The notes under the pieces are model-generated. The model was not told where the DNA came from. It searched no databases and worked only from the letters and a program-made list of their open reading frames with translations. Position numbers and translations under genes: made by a program. Shown here in pieces: positions 7,865 through 15,606 of a stretch of DNA of 64,000 nucleotides (the first letter of the stretch is position 1; every line of letters begins with the position of its first letter). The DNA comes from Mesorhizobium sp. B4-1-3 (lineage in GTDB: Bacteria; Pseudomonadota; Alphaproteobacteria; Rhizobiales; Rhizobiaceae). The stretch covers positions 1 to 64,000 of the forward strand of contig NZ_VFTG01000013.1 of the NCBI RefSeq assembly GCF_006439355.1. The letters are read 5' to 3'.

Positions 7865-9220
7865 TCAGTCGCTTTCAGAAAGGTTGACGGAGGAGCCGCC
7901 GCCATGGCTGTCGCCGCTACGCACGGCGTGGGCGGCCGCGGAGACACCGTGGGACATTTGCTGCGAGCGTTTCATGCGCTTCGCCCAGGCTGGCGGGCCG
8001 TCGCTGGCAGAGGACGCGGCTCCCGAAGGCACGGCCTCCGCAGCGGTTGTGGTTGCGGCGCCGGATGCGCTCGTGGCGATCTTCGTCACGGCCTGGCCGC
8101 CGGCCTGATAGCTCTGCTTGAGGCTGTCGGCGGCGCGCACGGCTGCGCGCTTCAACGGGGAGACGGCCGCCTTCGCGCCGGTACTGGCAACATTGCCAAG
8201 GCCCGACGCGACGCCCGATGCGCCGGATTGGCCGGCCGCGCCGAGGCTGTAGGCGGTGGAGGCTCCGCCGGCGAGGGCTGCACCGCCGCGCGCGGCGGCG
8301 GCAGCGCCGCCGGCAAGGGCGGCGCCGCCTGACACGACGGCGCCGGTGGCGGCCGCGCCCGCTGCGACAACGCCGCCGGCGGCAAGACCAGTGCCAATGG
8401 CCGCGCCGGCACCGAGCTGTGGGCCACCGGAGATGAGGCCGTTGGCGATGCCGGGGCCGAAGATGCCGAGACCGAGCAGCGACAGCGCGGCCAGCACGAT
8501 CGCCATGGCGTCGTCGATCGATGGCGTTGCGCCGTTGAAGCCCGAGGTGAACTCGGAGAACAGCGTCGAGCCGATGCCGATGATGACGGCGAGCACCAGC
8601 ACCTTGATGCCGGAGGAGATGACGTTGCCCAGCACGCGCTCGGCCATGAAGGCGGATTTGCCGAACAGGCCGAAGGGAATGAGGACGAAGCCGGCGAGCG
8701 TCGTCAGCTTGAACTCGATCAGGGTGACGAAGAGCTGGATCGCTAGGATGAAGAACGCAAGCAGCACCAGCGCCCAGGCGAAAAACATGCAGGCGATCTG
8801 GATGAAGTTCTCGAAGAACGACCAGTAGCCCATCAGGCTGGAGATGGAGTCGAGCAGCGGGCGACCGGCATCGAGGCCGGTCTGCGCCACCTTGCCGGGA
8901 CGCATGAGATCGCTGACGGCGAAGCCGGTGCCCGAAGCCTTCAGGCCGAGGCCCGCGAAGCTCTCGAAGATGATGCGTGCGAGATTATTCCAGTTGGAGA
9001 TCAGGTACGCGAAGACACCGACGAAGAGCGTCTTCTTGACCAGCCTCGCCATGATGTCGTCGTCGGCGCCCCATGACCAGAAGAGCGCGGCGAGCGTGAC
9101 GTCGATGACGATCAAGGTGGTAGCGATAAAACCCACTTCGCCGCCGAGCAGCCCTAATCCCCCGTCGATGTAGCGGGTGAAGACCTCGAGAAAATGGTCG
9201 ATGACGCCGGTGCCGCCCAT
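7865..9220 (-). CDS. trbL: TrbL/VirB6-like conjugal transfer membrane protein
   Basis: 451 residues. The N-terminal half (1-260) holds six or more membrane segments and family motifs, including the N-terminal V-I-D-H-F-L-E-V-F-T-R-Y-I-D-G-G and F-V-T-L-I-E-F-K-L-T-T-L-A-G-F-V-L-I-P-F-G. The C-terminal part is a long Ala/Gly-rich, low-complexity tail typical of TrbL, ending hydrophilic and Ser-rich. VirB6 proteins form the polytopic inner-membrane part of the channel. Placed directly between trbK and trbF, as expected for the Ti/RP4-type order. Confidence 0.94.
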   Translation of the reverse strand: MGGTGVIDHFLEVFTRYIDGGLGLLGGEVGFIATTLIVIDVTLAALFWSWGADDDIMARLVKKTLFVGVFAYLISNWNNLARIIFESFAGLGLKASGTGFAVSDLMRPGKVAQTGLDAGRPLLDSISSLMGYWSFFENFIQIACMFFAWALVLLAFFILAIQLFVTLIEFKLTTLAGFVLIPFGLFGKSAFMAERVLGNVISSGIKVLVLAVIIGIGSTLFSEFTSGFNGATPSIDDAMAIVLAALSLLGLGIFGPGIANGLISGGPQLGAGAAIGTGLAAGGVVAAGAAATGAVVSGGAALAGGAAAAARGGAALAGGASTAYSLGAAGQSGASGVASGLGNVASTGAKAAVSPLKRAAVRAADSLKQSYQAGGQAVTKIATSASGAATTTAAEAVPSGAASSASDGPPAWAKRMKRSQQMSHGVSAAAHAVRSGDSHGGGSSVNLSESD

Positions 9221-9221
9221 G

Positions 9222-9623
9222 TCAGCGAACCTCTGGCTGAGCGGGCCCGGCCTGCATCGCAGGCCCGGTCACGTCCGCTGGCGCACTGTCTTTATGGATG
9301 GGATCGGCCGAGGTGGGCGCACTCGGAAACAGCGTGGTCGGCGCAACCGGCGACGGGGATGAAACGGGGGCTGGCCGGCCGAGGAAGCGGCGCCGGTTCT
9401 CTGCCCACGCCTTCAGGCAATTGGGATCGCGCGTGCCAGCCTCGCCGATCTCTGAACATCGAAGCAGTTCTGCGGCGAGAGGATCTGGTGCCGTGGCCGG
9501 GCGGCCCTGCGTCGCGGGGGCATCCGCCGAAGCGTCCTCGCGGTTCATCTCGATCGCGGTCGCCGTGATGGCGACCGCAATGAAGGCGATGGCGCCGACG
9601 CGAGCGAGGGTCTTGCCGTCCAT
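9222..9623 (-). CDS. trbK: TrbK-like (TrbK-alt) small membrane protein
   Basis: 133 residues. One membrane segment near the N-terminus (residues 7-26) is followed by a Pro/Ala-rich periplasmic region with two cysteines: L-L-R-C-S-E-I-G and D-P-N-C-L-K-A-W-A-E-N-R-R-R-F. The C..(..)C-x-x-A-W-x-x-N-R-R-R-F pattern is the signature of the putative entry-exclusion protein TrbK-alt found between trbJ and trbL in alphaproteobacterial clusters. In related elements TrbK-type proteins reduce redundant transfer into cells that already carry the element; the role here is inferred from position and motif. Confidence 0.85.
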   Translation of the reverse strand: MDGKTLARVGAIAFIAVAITATAIEMNREDASADAPATQGRPATAPDPLAAELLRCSEIGEAGTRDPNCLKAWAENRRRFLGRPAPVSSPSPVAPTTLFPSAPTSADPIHKDSAPADVTGPAMQAGPAQPEVR

Positions 9624-9633
9624 CGTGCCAGCC

Positions 9634-10395
9634 TCAGTTGCCGCTGTTCGGGAACATGCGGGCGTTGCCGGGCTGGTAGCCCGCGCCCGGCGTCAGGAAA
9701 CGACGGCGCTGCTCGCGGCCTTGCTCGGCGGCGGCAGCCTGCTCGGCGGACTGCAATGCCTGAGCTCGACCATTGGCCGCCACGACGGCGGTGAGATCAG
9801 CGAGCTGCTGCGCCTGGAGTGCGAGGAGCTGGTTGCCGGCCTGTGTCGCCTGCAGCGCGCCGGTCGCGCCTTGGCTCTGGCCGACCAGCGCCGACATCTG
9901 CGCGCGGTTGGTGTCGATATTGCCGACCACGCCCGCTTGGACGCGCATCGCATCCTGCAGGCCGCCGACTGTGTTCTGCCAGCGCGAGCGGGCATCGCTG
10001 ACGAGCTGTTGGTCGGAGGCCGAAAGCGAGACGTTCCCGTATTTCTGCTGGAACATTCGGTCGATCTGCTGGACGTCATAGGCGATGTTCTGCGCCTGGC
10101 TGAGTAGCTGCTGCGTCCGCTGCACTGACTGCTGTAGCTGTTGCAGCGAGGAGTACGGCAGGCTCGCGAGGTTGCGGGCCTGGTTGATGAGCATCTGCGC
10201 TTCGTTCTGAAGCGAGGTGATCTGGTTGGTGATCTGCTGGAGCGATCGCGCCGCCGTGAGCACGTTCTGCGCATAGTTCGAGGGATCGAACACGATGATG
10301 GCGTGGGCGGGGGTCGCCAGCATGGGTGCGAGCGCAACGGGGGCGGTCAGCAGCGCGGCAGCAAAACGCGCTGCGCGGGAATTGCGCAGTTTCAT
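9634..10395 (-). CDS. trbJ: TrbJ/VirB5-like P-type conjugal transfer protein
   Basis: 253 residues with a cleavable signal peptide (hydrophobic 10-28, A-T-P-A-H-A cleavage site), then the diagnostic I-I-V-F-D-P-S-N-Y-A-Q-N motif at the mature N-terminus. The rest is a Gln-rich, coiled-coil helical region (L-Q-Q-I-T-N-Q-I-T-S-L-Q-N-E and similar) as in VirB5/TrbJ. VirB5 proteins localise at the pilus tip and take part in adhesion to recipients. The ATG overlaps the trbE stop by 4 bp (ATGA), implying translational coupling. Confidence 0.94.
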   Translation of the reverse strand: MKLRNSRAARFAAALLTAPVALAPMLATPAHAIIVFDPSNYAQNVLTAARSLQQITNQITSLQNEAQMLINQARNLASLPYSSLQQLQQSVQRTQQLLSQAQNIAYDVQQIDRMFQQKYGNVSLSASDQQLVSDARSRWQNTVGGLQDAMRVQAGVVGNIDTNRAQMSALVGQSQGATGALQATQAGNQLLALQAQQLADLTAVVAANGRAQALQSAEQAAAAEQGREQRRRFLTPGAGYQPGNARMFPNSGN

Positions 10396-12830
10396 TGGAA
10401 CGTCTCCTTGTTGGTGAGCGTGGGGATGAGATCGGCGGCCCAGCCGACTTCACGGTGATCGAGCCAGGCGGCGAGGAAGCCTTCGCGGCCATGTTCGGCG
10501 ACGATGCGAGCGATAGCCGCCTGGTCGGTCTTCGACGATGCAGCGCACAGCGCGAGCGCGACATCGGAGAGCCCCAACTCGAACAGCCGGTTGCCGCGGC
10601 GCGACTGGCAGTAGTAGTCACGCTTCGGCATCGCCCGCGCGATGATCTCGATCTGGCGATCGTTGAGGCCGAAGCGCCGATAGATCGCGGTGATCTGCGG
10701 CTCGATCGCCCGCTCGTTAGGCAACAGGAGCCGCGTCTGGCAGCTTTCGATGATGGCGGGCGCGATCGCCGAGCCGTCGATGTCCGACAGCGACTGCGTG
10801 GCGAAAATGACGCTGGCGTTTTTCTTGCGCAGCGTCTTCAGCCATTCGCGGAGCTGGCCGGCGAAGCCATCATCGTCCAGCGCCAGCCAGCCCTCATCGA
10901 TGATGAGAAGAGTTGGCGAACCGTCGAGCCGATCCTCGATCCGATGGAAGAGATAGGAGAGAACCGCGGGCGCCGCGTCGGTGCCGATGAGCCCCTCGGT
11001 CTCGAACGCCTGGACGGAGGCCGAGCCGAGATATTCACGCTCGGCGTCGAGCAGCCGGCCGTAGGGACCGCCGACGCAATAGGGCCTGAGCGCTTGCTTG
11101 AGATCGTTCGACTGGAGCAGCACGACCAGGCCGGTGATCGTGCGCTCCTCTACTGGCGCCGATGCGAGCGAGGTCAGCGCCGTCCAGATATGCTCCTTCA
11201 CCTCGGGCGTGATTGCCACGCCCTCGCGGGTCAGGACCGATACGATCCAGTCGCCTGCCCAGGCGCGCTCGGGCACGTCGTGAACGCGAGCGAGCGGTTG
11301 AAGGCTGACGCTATCGGTCACGCCGTCGCTGAGATCGCCTCCGAGGTCATGCCAATCACCGCCCATGCCGAGCGCCGCCGCGCGGATCGAGCCGCCGAAG
11401 TCGAAGGCGAAGACTTGGGCACGGGCATAGCGTCGAAACTGCAGCGCCATCAGCGCCAGCAGGACCGACTTGCCCGCGCCGGTCGGGCCGACGATCAGCG
11501 TGTGGCCGACGTCGCCGACGTGAAGCGAAAGCCGGAACGGAGTCGAGCCTTCGGTCTTGCCGAAGAGCAGAGGGGGCGCTGCAAAATGCTCGTCCCGTTC
11601 CGGCCCCGCCCACACCGCTGACAGCGGAATCATGTGGGCGAGATTGAGGGTGGAAATTGGAGGCTGACGGACGTTCGCATAGACGTGGCCGGGCAACGAG
11701 CCGAGCCAGGCGTCCACCGCGTTGATGGTCTCGGCCATGGCGGTGAAGTCGCGGCCCTGGATGACCTTCTCGACCAGCCGCAGCTTCTCGTCGGCTATCC
11801 GCGGATCATCATCCCACACCGTCACCGTCGCGGTGACATAGGCCATGCCGGCATAGTCGGCGCCGAGTTCCTGAAGCGCGAGATCGGCGTCTGCCGCCTT
11901 ATTCGCGGCGTCGGTGTCCACGAGGACGGACGCCTCGTTGGTCATCACCTCCTTAAGGATCGCGGCGATCGACTTGCGCTTGGCGAACCACTGTCGCCGA
12001 ATCTTGGTGAGCAGCTTGGTGGCGTCGGTCTTGTCGAGCAGGATCGCGCGCGTCGACCAGCGATACGGAAATGCGAGACGGTTCAGCTCATCGAGCAGGC
12101 CGGGCGTCGTCGCCGTCGGAAAGCCGGTGACGGTGAGGATGCGCAGATGCGACGCGCCAAGGCGCGGCTCGAGCCCGCCAGTGAGCGGTTGGTCGGCGAG
12201 CAGCGCGTCGAGATAGATCGGCGTTTCGGGGACGCGGACACGATGCCGTTTGGTCGAGACGCAGCCGTGGAGATAGGTGAGCGTCTCCGCGTCATCGAGC
12301 CAGCGGCATTCCGGCATGAAGGCTTCGACCAGGCGCAGGATGCGATCGGTGCGATCGGCGAAGCCGGTCATCACCTCGTTGGGGTCGAGGCCCGACTTTT
12401 CCCGCCCCTCATAGAGCCAAGCTTCCGCCCGTGCGGCATCTTCGGCCGGCGGCAGATAGGTGAAGGTCAGGAAATAGCTCGACTCGAAATGCGCGCCGGC
12501 TTCCTCGAAGTCAGCCTTGCGCTCCGCATCGACCAGCGCCGAGGCGGGATCGGGAAAGCGGCTGTCGGGATAGAGGTTTGAGGCATGGCGCTGGGCCTCG
12601 ACGAAGATCGCCCAACCGGAGCCGAGACGACGGAAGGCATTGTTGAGGCGGCCGGCGACGGCGACCAGCTCGGCCGGGACGGCACTGTCGAGATCGGGGC
12701 CGCGAAACCCTGCGGTGCGCTGAAAGCTGCCGTCCTTGTTGAGGACGATGCCCGCGCCGACCAATGCCACCCAGGGCAGGAAGTCGGCGAGCCGGCTGTT
12801 GCGGTTGCGATATTCTGCGAGGTTCATCAT
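10392..12830 (-). CDS. trbE: TrbE/VirB4-like conjugal transfer ATPase
   Basis: 812 residues, the usual VirB4 size. The N-terminal domain begins N-L-A-E-Y-R-N-R-N-S-R-L-A-D-F-L-P-W; the ATPase domain has Walker A GPTGAGKS near residue 450 and Walker B L-L-I-I-D-E-G-W-L-A near residue 645, followed by K-K-N-A-S-V-I-F-A-T-Q-S-L. It powers assembly of the mating channel at the inner membrane. Two ATG codons sit side by side (12828-12830 and 12825-12827), 13 bp after the trbD stop; an upstream extension of the frame to 12935 overlaps trbD and is not supported. Confidence 0.96.
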   Translation of the reverse strand: MMNLAEYRNRNSRLADFLPWVALVGAGIVLNKDGSFQRTAGFRGPDLDSAVPAELVAVAGRLNNAFRRLGSGWAIFVEAQRHASNLYPDSRFPDPASALVDAERKADFEEAGAHFESSYFLTFTYLPPAEDAARAEAWLYEGREKSGLDPNEVMTGFADRTDRILRLVEAFMPECRWLDDAETLTYLHGCVSTKRHRVRVPETPIYLDALLADQPLTGGLEPRLGASHLRILTVTGFPTATTPGLLDELNRLAFPYRWSTRAILLDKTDATKLLTKIRRQWFAKRKSIAAILKEVMTNEASVLVDTDAANKAADADLALQELGADYAGMAYVTATVTVWDDDPRIADEKLRLVEKVIQGRDFTAMAETINAVDAWLGSLPGHVYANVRQPPISTLNLAHMIPLSAVWAGPERDEHFAAPPLLFGKTEGSTPFRLSLHVGDVGHTLIVGPTGAGKSVLLALMALQFRRYARAQVFAFDFGGSIRAAALGMGGDWHDLGGDLSDGVTDSVSLQPLARVHDVPERAWAGDWIVSVLTREGVAITPEVKEHIWTALTSLASAPVEERTITGLVVLLQSNDLKQALRPYCVGGPYGRLLDAEREYLGSASVQAFETEGLIGTDAAPAVLSYLFHRIEDRLDGSPTLLIIDEGWLALDDDGFAGQLREWLKTLRKKNASVIFATQSLSDIDGSAIAPAIIESCQTRLLLPNERAIEPQITAIYRRFGLNDRQIEIIARAMPKRDYYCQSRRGNRLFELGLSDVALALCAASSKTDQAAIARIVAEHGREGFLAAWLDHREVGWAADLIPTLTNKETFQ

Positions 12831-12843
12831 CGGCGCGCTCCCG

Positions 12844-13125
12844 TCAGACCGAGAGGTGCGCGGGGACGCGCAGATGGCGGCGCACCACGTCGACGAAGAG
12901 CGGATCGCGCTTCGCCGCCCAGACCGCCGCGACATGGCCGATTGCCCAGATGGTGATGCCGACCAGCCAAAGGCGCAGGCCCAGGCCCACGGCGCCAGCG
13001 AGTGTCCCGTTCATGATGGCAATGGCGCGCGGCGCGCCGCCGAGCAGGATCGGCTCGGTCAGCGCCCGGTGAACGGGTACCGTGTAACCCGGGACTTCGC
13101 CGCCCTGTTCGACAACGCCCGTCAT
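12844..13125 (-). CDS. trbD: TrbD/VirB3-like conjugal transfer protein
   Basis: 93 residues. The ATG overlaps the trbC stop (TGATG). The protein has the VirB3 pattern: a short soluble segment (V-P-V-H-R-A-L-T-E-P-I-L-L-G-G-A-P-R), then one or two membrane helices (about 35-70), then D-P-L-F-V-D-V-V-R-R-H. VirB3 is a small inner-membrane partner of the VirB4 ATPase and is encoded immediately before it here. Confidence 0.93.
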   Translation of the reverse strand: MTGVVEQGGEVPGYTVPVHRALTEPILLGGAPRAIAIMNGTLAGAVGLGLRLWLVGITIWAIGHVAAVWAAKRDPLFVDVVRRHLRVPAHLSV

Positions 13126-13472
13126 CAGACCAGCGCCCCGCCGCCGAACGAGAAGAACGACAGGAAGAAGCTCGAAGCAGCGAAGGCGATCGAAAGCCCG
13201 AACACAATCTGGATCAGCCGCCGGAAGCCGCCGGCCGTGTCGCCAAAGGCGAGCGTCAGGCCGGTGACGATGATGATGATCACTGCGATGATTTTGGCCA
13301 CGGGGCCTTCGATCGACTGCAGGATCTGTTGCAGCGGTTGCTCCCACGGCATCGACGAGCCGGAGGCGTGGGCAGGCGCGGCCGTCACTACCGACAGCGC
13401 GGCGACGGACACGGTCATGGCGAGACGTTGGCGCACTTGATGCAAGCGCATTGGGCGCAGGCGTTGGATCAC
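13125..13472 (-). CDS. trbC: TrbC/VirB2-like pilin
   Basis: 115 residues. A long basic signal peptide ends near A-A-P-A-H-A, followed by the two hydrophobic helices of VirB2-type pilins (I-I-A-V-I-I-I-I-V-T-G-L-T-L-A-F-G and F-G-L-S-I-A-F-A-A-S-S-F-F) around a short basic loop (G-G-F-R-R-L-I-Q). It would be the major subunit of the conjugative pilus. The GTG start overlaps the trbB stop by 4 bp. Confidence 0.93.
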   Translation of the reverse strand: MIQRLRPMRLHQVRQRLAMTVSVAALSVVTAAPAHASGSSMPWEQPLQQILQSIEGPVAKIIAVIIIIVTGLTLAFGDTAGGFRRLIQIVFGLSIAFAASSFFLSFFSFGGGALV

Positions 13473-14485
13473 AGGCTTTCTCCTTCAGGGCTTGGGGTGA
13501 GCAGGGTCGAGCCGCCGTCGCCCTCGATGACGGCCGGCGCGATGCGATAGTCGCCGTCGGGGCCGAGGCCCTCGACGCGTGCGAGTTCGGAGAGCCGGCG
13601 CGCGGAGCCGCGTCCGGAGAGGACGGCAATGATGTCGATCGTCTCGGCGATCAGCGCGCGCGGGACGGTGACGACGGCTTCCTGGATGAGCTGCTCCATC
13701 CGGCGCAGCGCACCGACCGCGCTGCCGGCGTGGATCGTGCCGACACCGCCGGGGTGGCCGGTGCCCCATGCTTTGAGCAGCTCCAACGCCTCGGCTCCGC
13801 GCACCTCGCCGACCGGAATGCGATCGGGGCGCAGGCGCAGCGAAGAGCGAACGAGATCGGAGAGCGAGGCAACGCCGTCTTTGGTACGCATCGCCACGAG
13901 ATTGGGTGCGGCGCATTGCAGCTCGCGCGTGTCCTCGATGATGACGACGCGATCAGCGGTCTTCGCGACCTCAGCGAGCAGCGCGTTGGTGAGCGTGGTC
14001 TTGCCGGTAGATGTCCCGCCGGCGACGAGGATGTTGGCGCGAGAGGCCACGCCCTGGCGCAGCATTTCGGCCTGTTCGGCCGACATGATCCCCGCGCGCG
14101 CGTAGTCGTCGAGCGTGAACACCGCGACCGCTGGCTTGCGGATCGCGAAGGCCGGCGCTGCGACGACAGGCGGCAGCAGGCCCTCGAACCGCTCTCCCGT
14201 CTCGGGCAGCTCCGCGGACACGCGCGGCGCGCCCGCGTGAACCTCCGCACCGACGTGATGGGCGACCAGGCGAACGATGCGCTCACCGTCCGCCGCGGAG
14301 AGTCGCTCACCCGTATCGAAGAGACCTTCGGACAGGCGGTCGATCCACAACCGCCCATCCGGGTTGAGCATCACCTCAACGATGCTTGCGTCGTCGAGGT
14401 AGCGCGCGATCGCGGGGCCAAGCGCCGTGCGCAGCATCCGTGCCCCGCGCGCCAGACCTTCCGCATGTTGATGTGAAGCCGCCAC
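13469..14485 (-). CDS. trbB: TrbB/VirB11-like P-type conjugal transfer ATPase
   Basis: 338 residues, first gene of the trb operon. Walker A GGTSTGKT lies near residue 155, an Asp box [10 protein letters not shown] follows, and the His-box region [14 protein letters not shown] is intact. It is the hexameric traffic ATPase of the secretion channel. The GTG start at 14485 is preceded by a 7-bp perfect hairpin whose 3' arm ends a few bases from the start, which may affect initiation. Confidence 0.95.
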   Translation of the reverse strand: MAASHQHAEGLARGARMLRTALGPAIARYLDDASIVEVMLNPDGRLWIDRLSEGLFDTGERLSAADGERIVRLVAHHVGAEVHAGAPRVSAELPETGERFEGLLPPVVAAPAFAIRKPAVAVFTLDDYARAGIMSAEQAEMLRQGVASRANILVAGGTSTGKTTLTNALLAEVAKTADRVVIIEDTRELQCAAPNLVAMRTKDGVASLSDLVRSSLRLRPDRIPVGEVRGAEALELLKAWGTGHPGGVGTIHAGSAVGALRRMEQLIQEAVVTVPRALIAETIDIIAVLSGRGSARRLSELARVEGLGPDGDYRIAPAVIEGDGGSTLLTPSPEGESL

Positions 14486-14490
14486 GTGAC

Positions 14491-14507
14491 CCCCGATTCC
14501 ATCGGGG
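14491..14507 (-). promoter_or_regulatory. Hairpin in the trb operon leader
   Basis: CCCCGAT at 14491-14497 and ATCGGGG at 14501-14507 form a perfect 7-bp stem with a 3-nt loop, five bases upstream of the trbB start codon on the transcribed strand. There is no T-run, so it is not a standard terminator. It could occlude the ribosome site or act as an operator. Confidence 0.4.
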
Positions 14508-14652
14508 TCGAGACAGTCTTTCCCCGGACGGGGATGATTAAAAGGGCCTGATTTTGGGTCGATTCAACAAAGATTCACCGGCGTAGTGGTGTAGCGTGCA
14601 AATACAGGAGAACGGCGGTGCGGGATTTCGGGTAGCGCGAGGTGAGAGATCA

Positions 14653-15132
14653 ATGACGTCGACTGTCGGCCATGGGAGAACCGACTCAGCGATCCGATTC
14701 ATCGCCGCCAGCGCGGACGTGATCTATCGTGCGTTTGTCGACCCTAGGGCATGGCCGCAGTGGCTTCCGCCGGATGGCATGACCGGCCAGATCTACGAGT
14801 TCGACGCACGGCCAGGCGGCACCTACAGGATGGCGCTGACCTATCGCGAGGATCATTCGAACGCAGGCAAAACCTCCGACGACACTGATGTCGTCGGAGG
14901 TCGCTTCGCAGAGCTGATCCCAAATCATCGCGTCGTTCAGATCGTGACGTTTCAGTCTGATGATCCGGCTTTGGCCGGCGACATGCGAATGACGTGGAGC
15001 CTATCGCCGGCGGCCGGCGGCACTGATGTCTCGATCATCGCCGAGAATGTGCCGATCGGAATAAGCAAAGCGGACCACGATGTCGGGCTTCGTTCGACGC
15101 TCGAAAACCTAGCACGATTTGTTGAAGGATGA
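14653..15132 (+). CDS. SRPBCC family protein (AHSA1-like)
   Basis: 159 residues from the ATG at 14653, which follows a GGTGAGAG ribosome site. The fold is recognisable as START/Bet v1 (SRPBCC): I-x-A-S-A-D-V-I-Y-R-A-F-V-D-P at the start, W-P-Q-W-L-P-P-D-G-M-T-G, F-D-A-R-P-G-G-T-Y-R-M, G-G-R-F-A-E-L-I-P-N-H-R and a final helix T-L-E-N-L-A-R-F-V-E-G. Such proteins bind hydrophobic ligands or act on them; no specific role can be read. It is a stand-alone plus-strand gene inserted between the trb and tra operons, so it is cargo rather than transfer machinery. Confidence 0.85.
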   Translation: MTSTVGHGRTDSAIRFIAASADVIYRAFVDPRAWPQWLPPDGMTGQIYEFDARPGGTYRMALTYREDHSNAGKTSDDTDVVGGRFAELIPNHRVVQIVTFQSDDPALAGDMRMTWSLSPAAGGTDVSIIAENVPIGISKADHDVGLRSTLENLARFVEG

Positions 15133-15166
15133 TCTTACGCCGATCCGGTTAGATTGACGCGACACA

Positions 15167-15598
15167 CTACGGCTCGCCGTCGGCGGCGACGTCCTCGGAA
15201 ATCTCCTGCCGTAGCTTCGGCCCCTTCGCGAGGCGGCGGCCGAGCGCGGTGACGAATTGATCGTAGCGCTCGCCGGCCTTCGCACGTGCAGCCTGCGCGG
15301 CAGGCTCCGGCAAGGCCGGCGTGGTCGCGACCCAAAACCGCACGAACACCGCCAGCATCTCGACGGAGATGCCGACGTCGCGTTCCATCCGCGTCATGCG
15401 GCGATCAAGTTGGTCGAGGCGCTTGGTAATCGCGGCCTCCTGTCGCTCAGCAGCATCCGGGGAGAGGAAAGATTCGATGGCGGCTTCCGCGATCAGCGAT
15501 CGGGAGTGATCGCGTCGCGCGGCATGCTCGGCGAGCCGCCGCATCACGGCCGGATCGAGATAGACGGACAGGCGCTGTTTCTTCGCGGATTTCGTCAT
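15167..15598 (-). CDS. CopG-like ribbon-helix-helix protein
   Basis: 143 residues. The N-terminal R-L-S-V-Y-L-D-P-A-V-M-R-R-L-A-E-H-A-A-R-R and S-R-S-L-I-A-E-A-A-I segments form a ribbon-helix-helix DNA-binding domain (residues 8-50); the rest is helical with a coiled-coil-like stretch (K-R-L-D-Q-L-D-R-R-M-T-R-M-E-R-D-V-G). This CopG-type gene commonly follows traG in alphaproteobacterial ICEs and may bind oriT or the tra promoter. ATG 15598 has GAGGG at the right distance; a GTG at 15610 overlapping the traG stop is an alternative. Confidence 0.85.
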   Translation of the reverse strand: MTKSAKKQRLSVYLDPAVMRRLAEHAARRDHSRSLIAEAAIESFLSPDAAERQEAAITKRLDQLDRRMTRMERDVGISVEMLAVFVRFWVATTPALPEPAAQAARAKAGERYDQFVTALGRRLAKGPKLRQEISEDVAADGEP

Positions 15599-15606
15599 GG
15601 CGACCC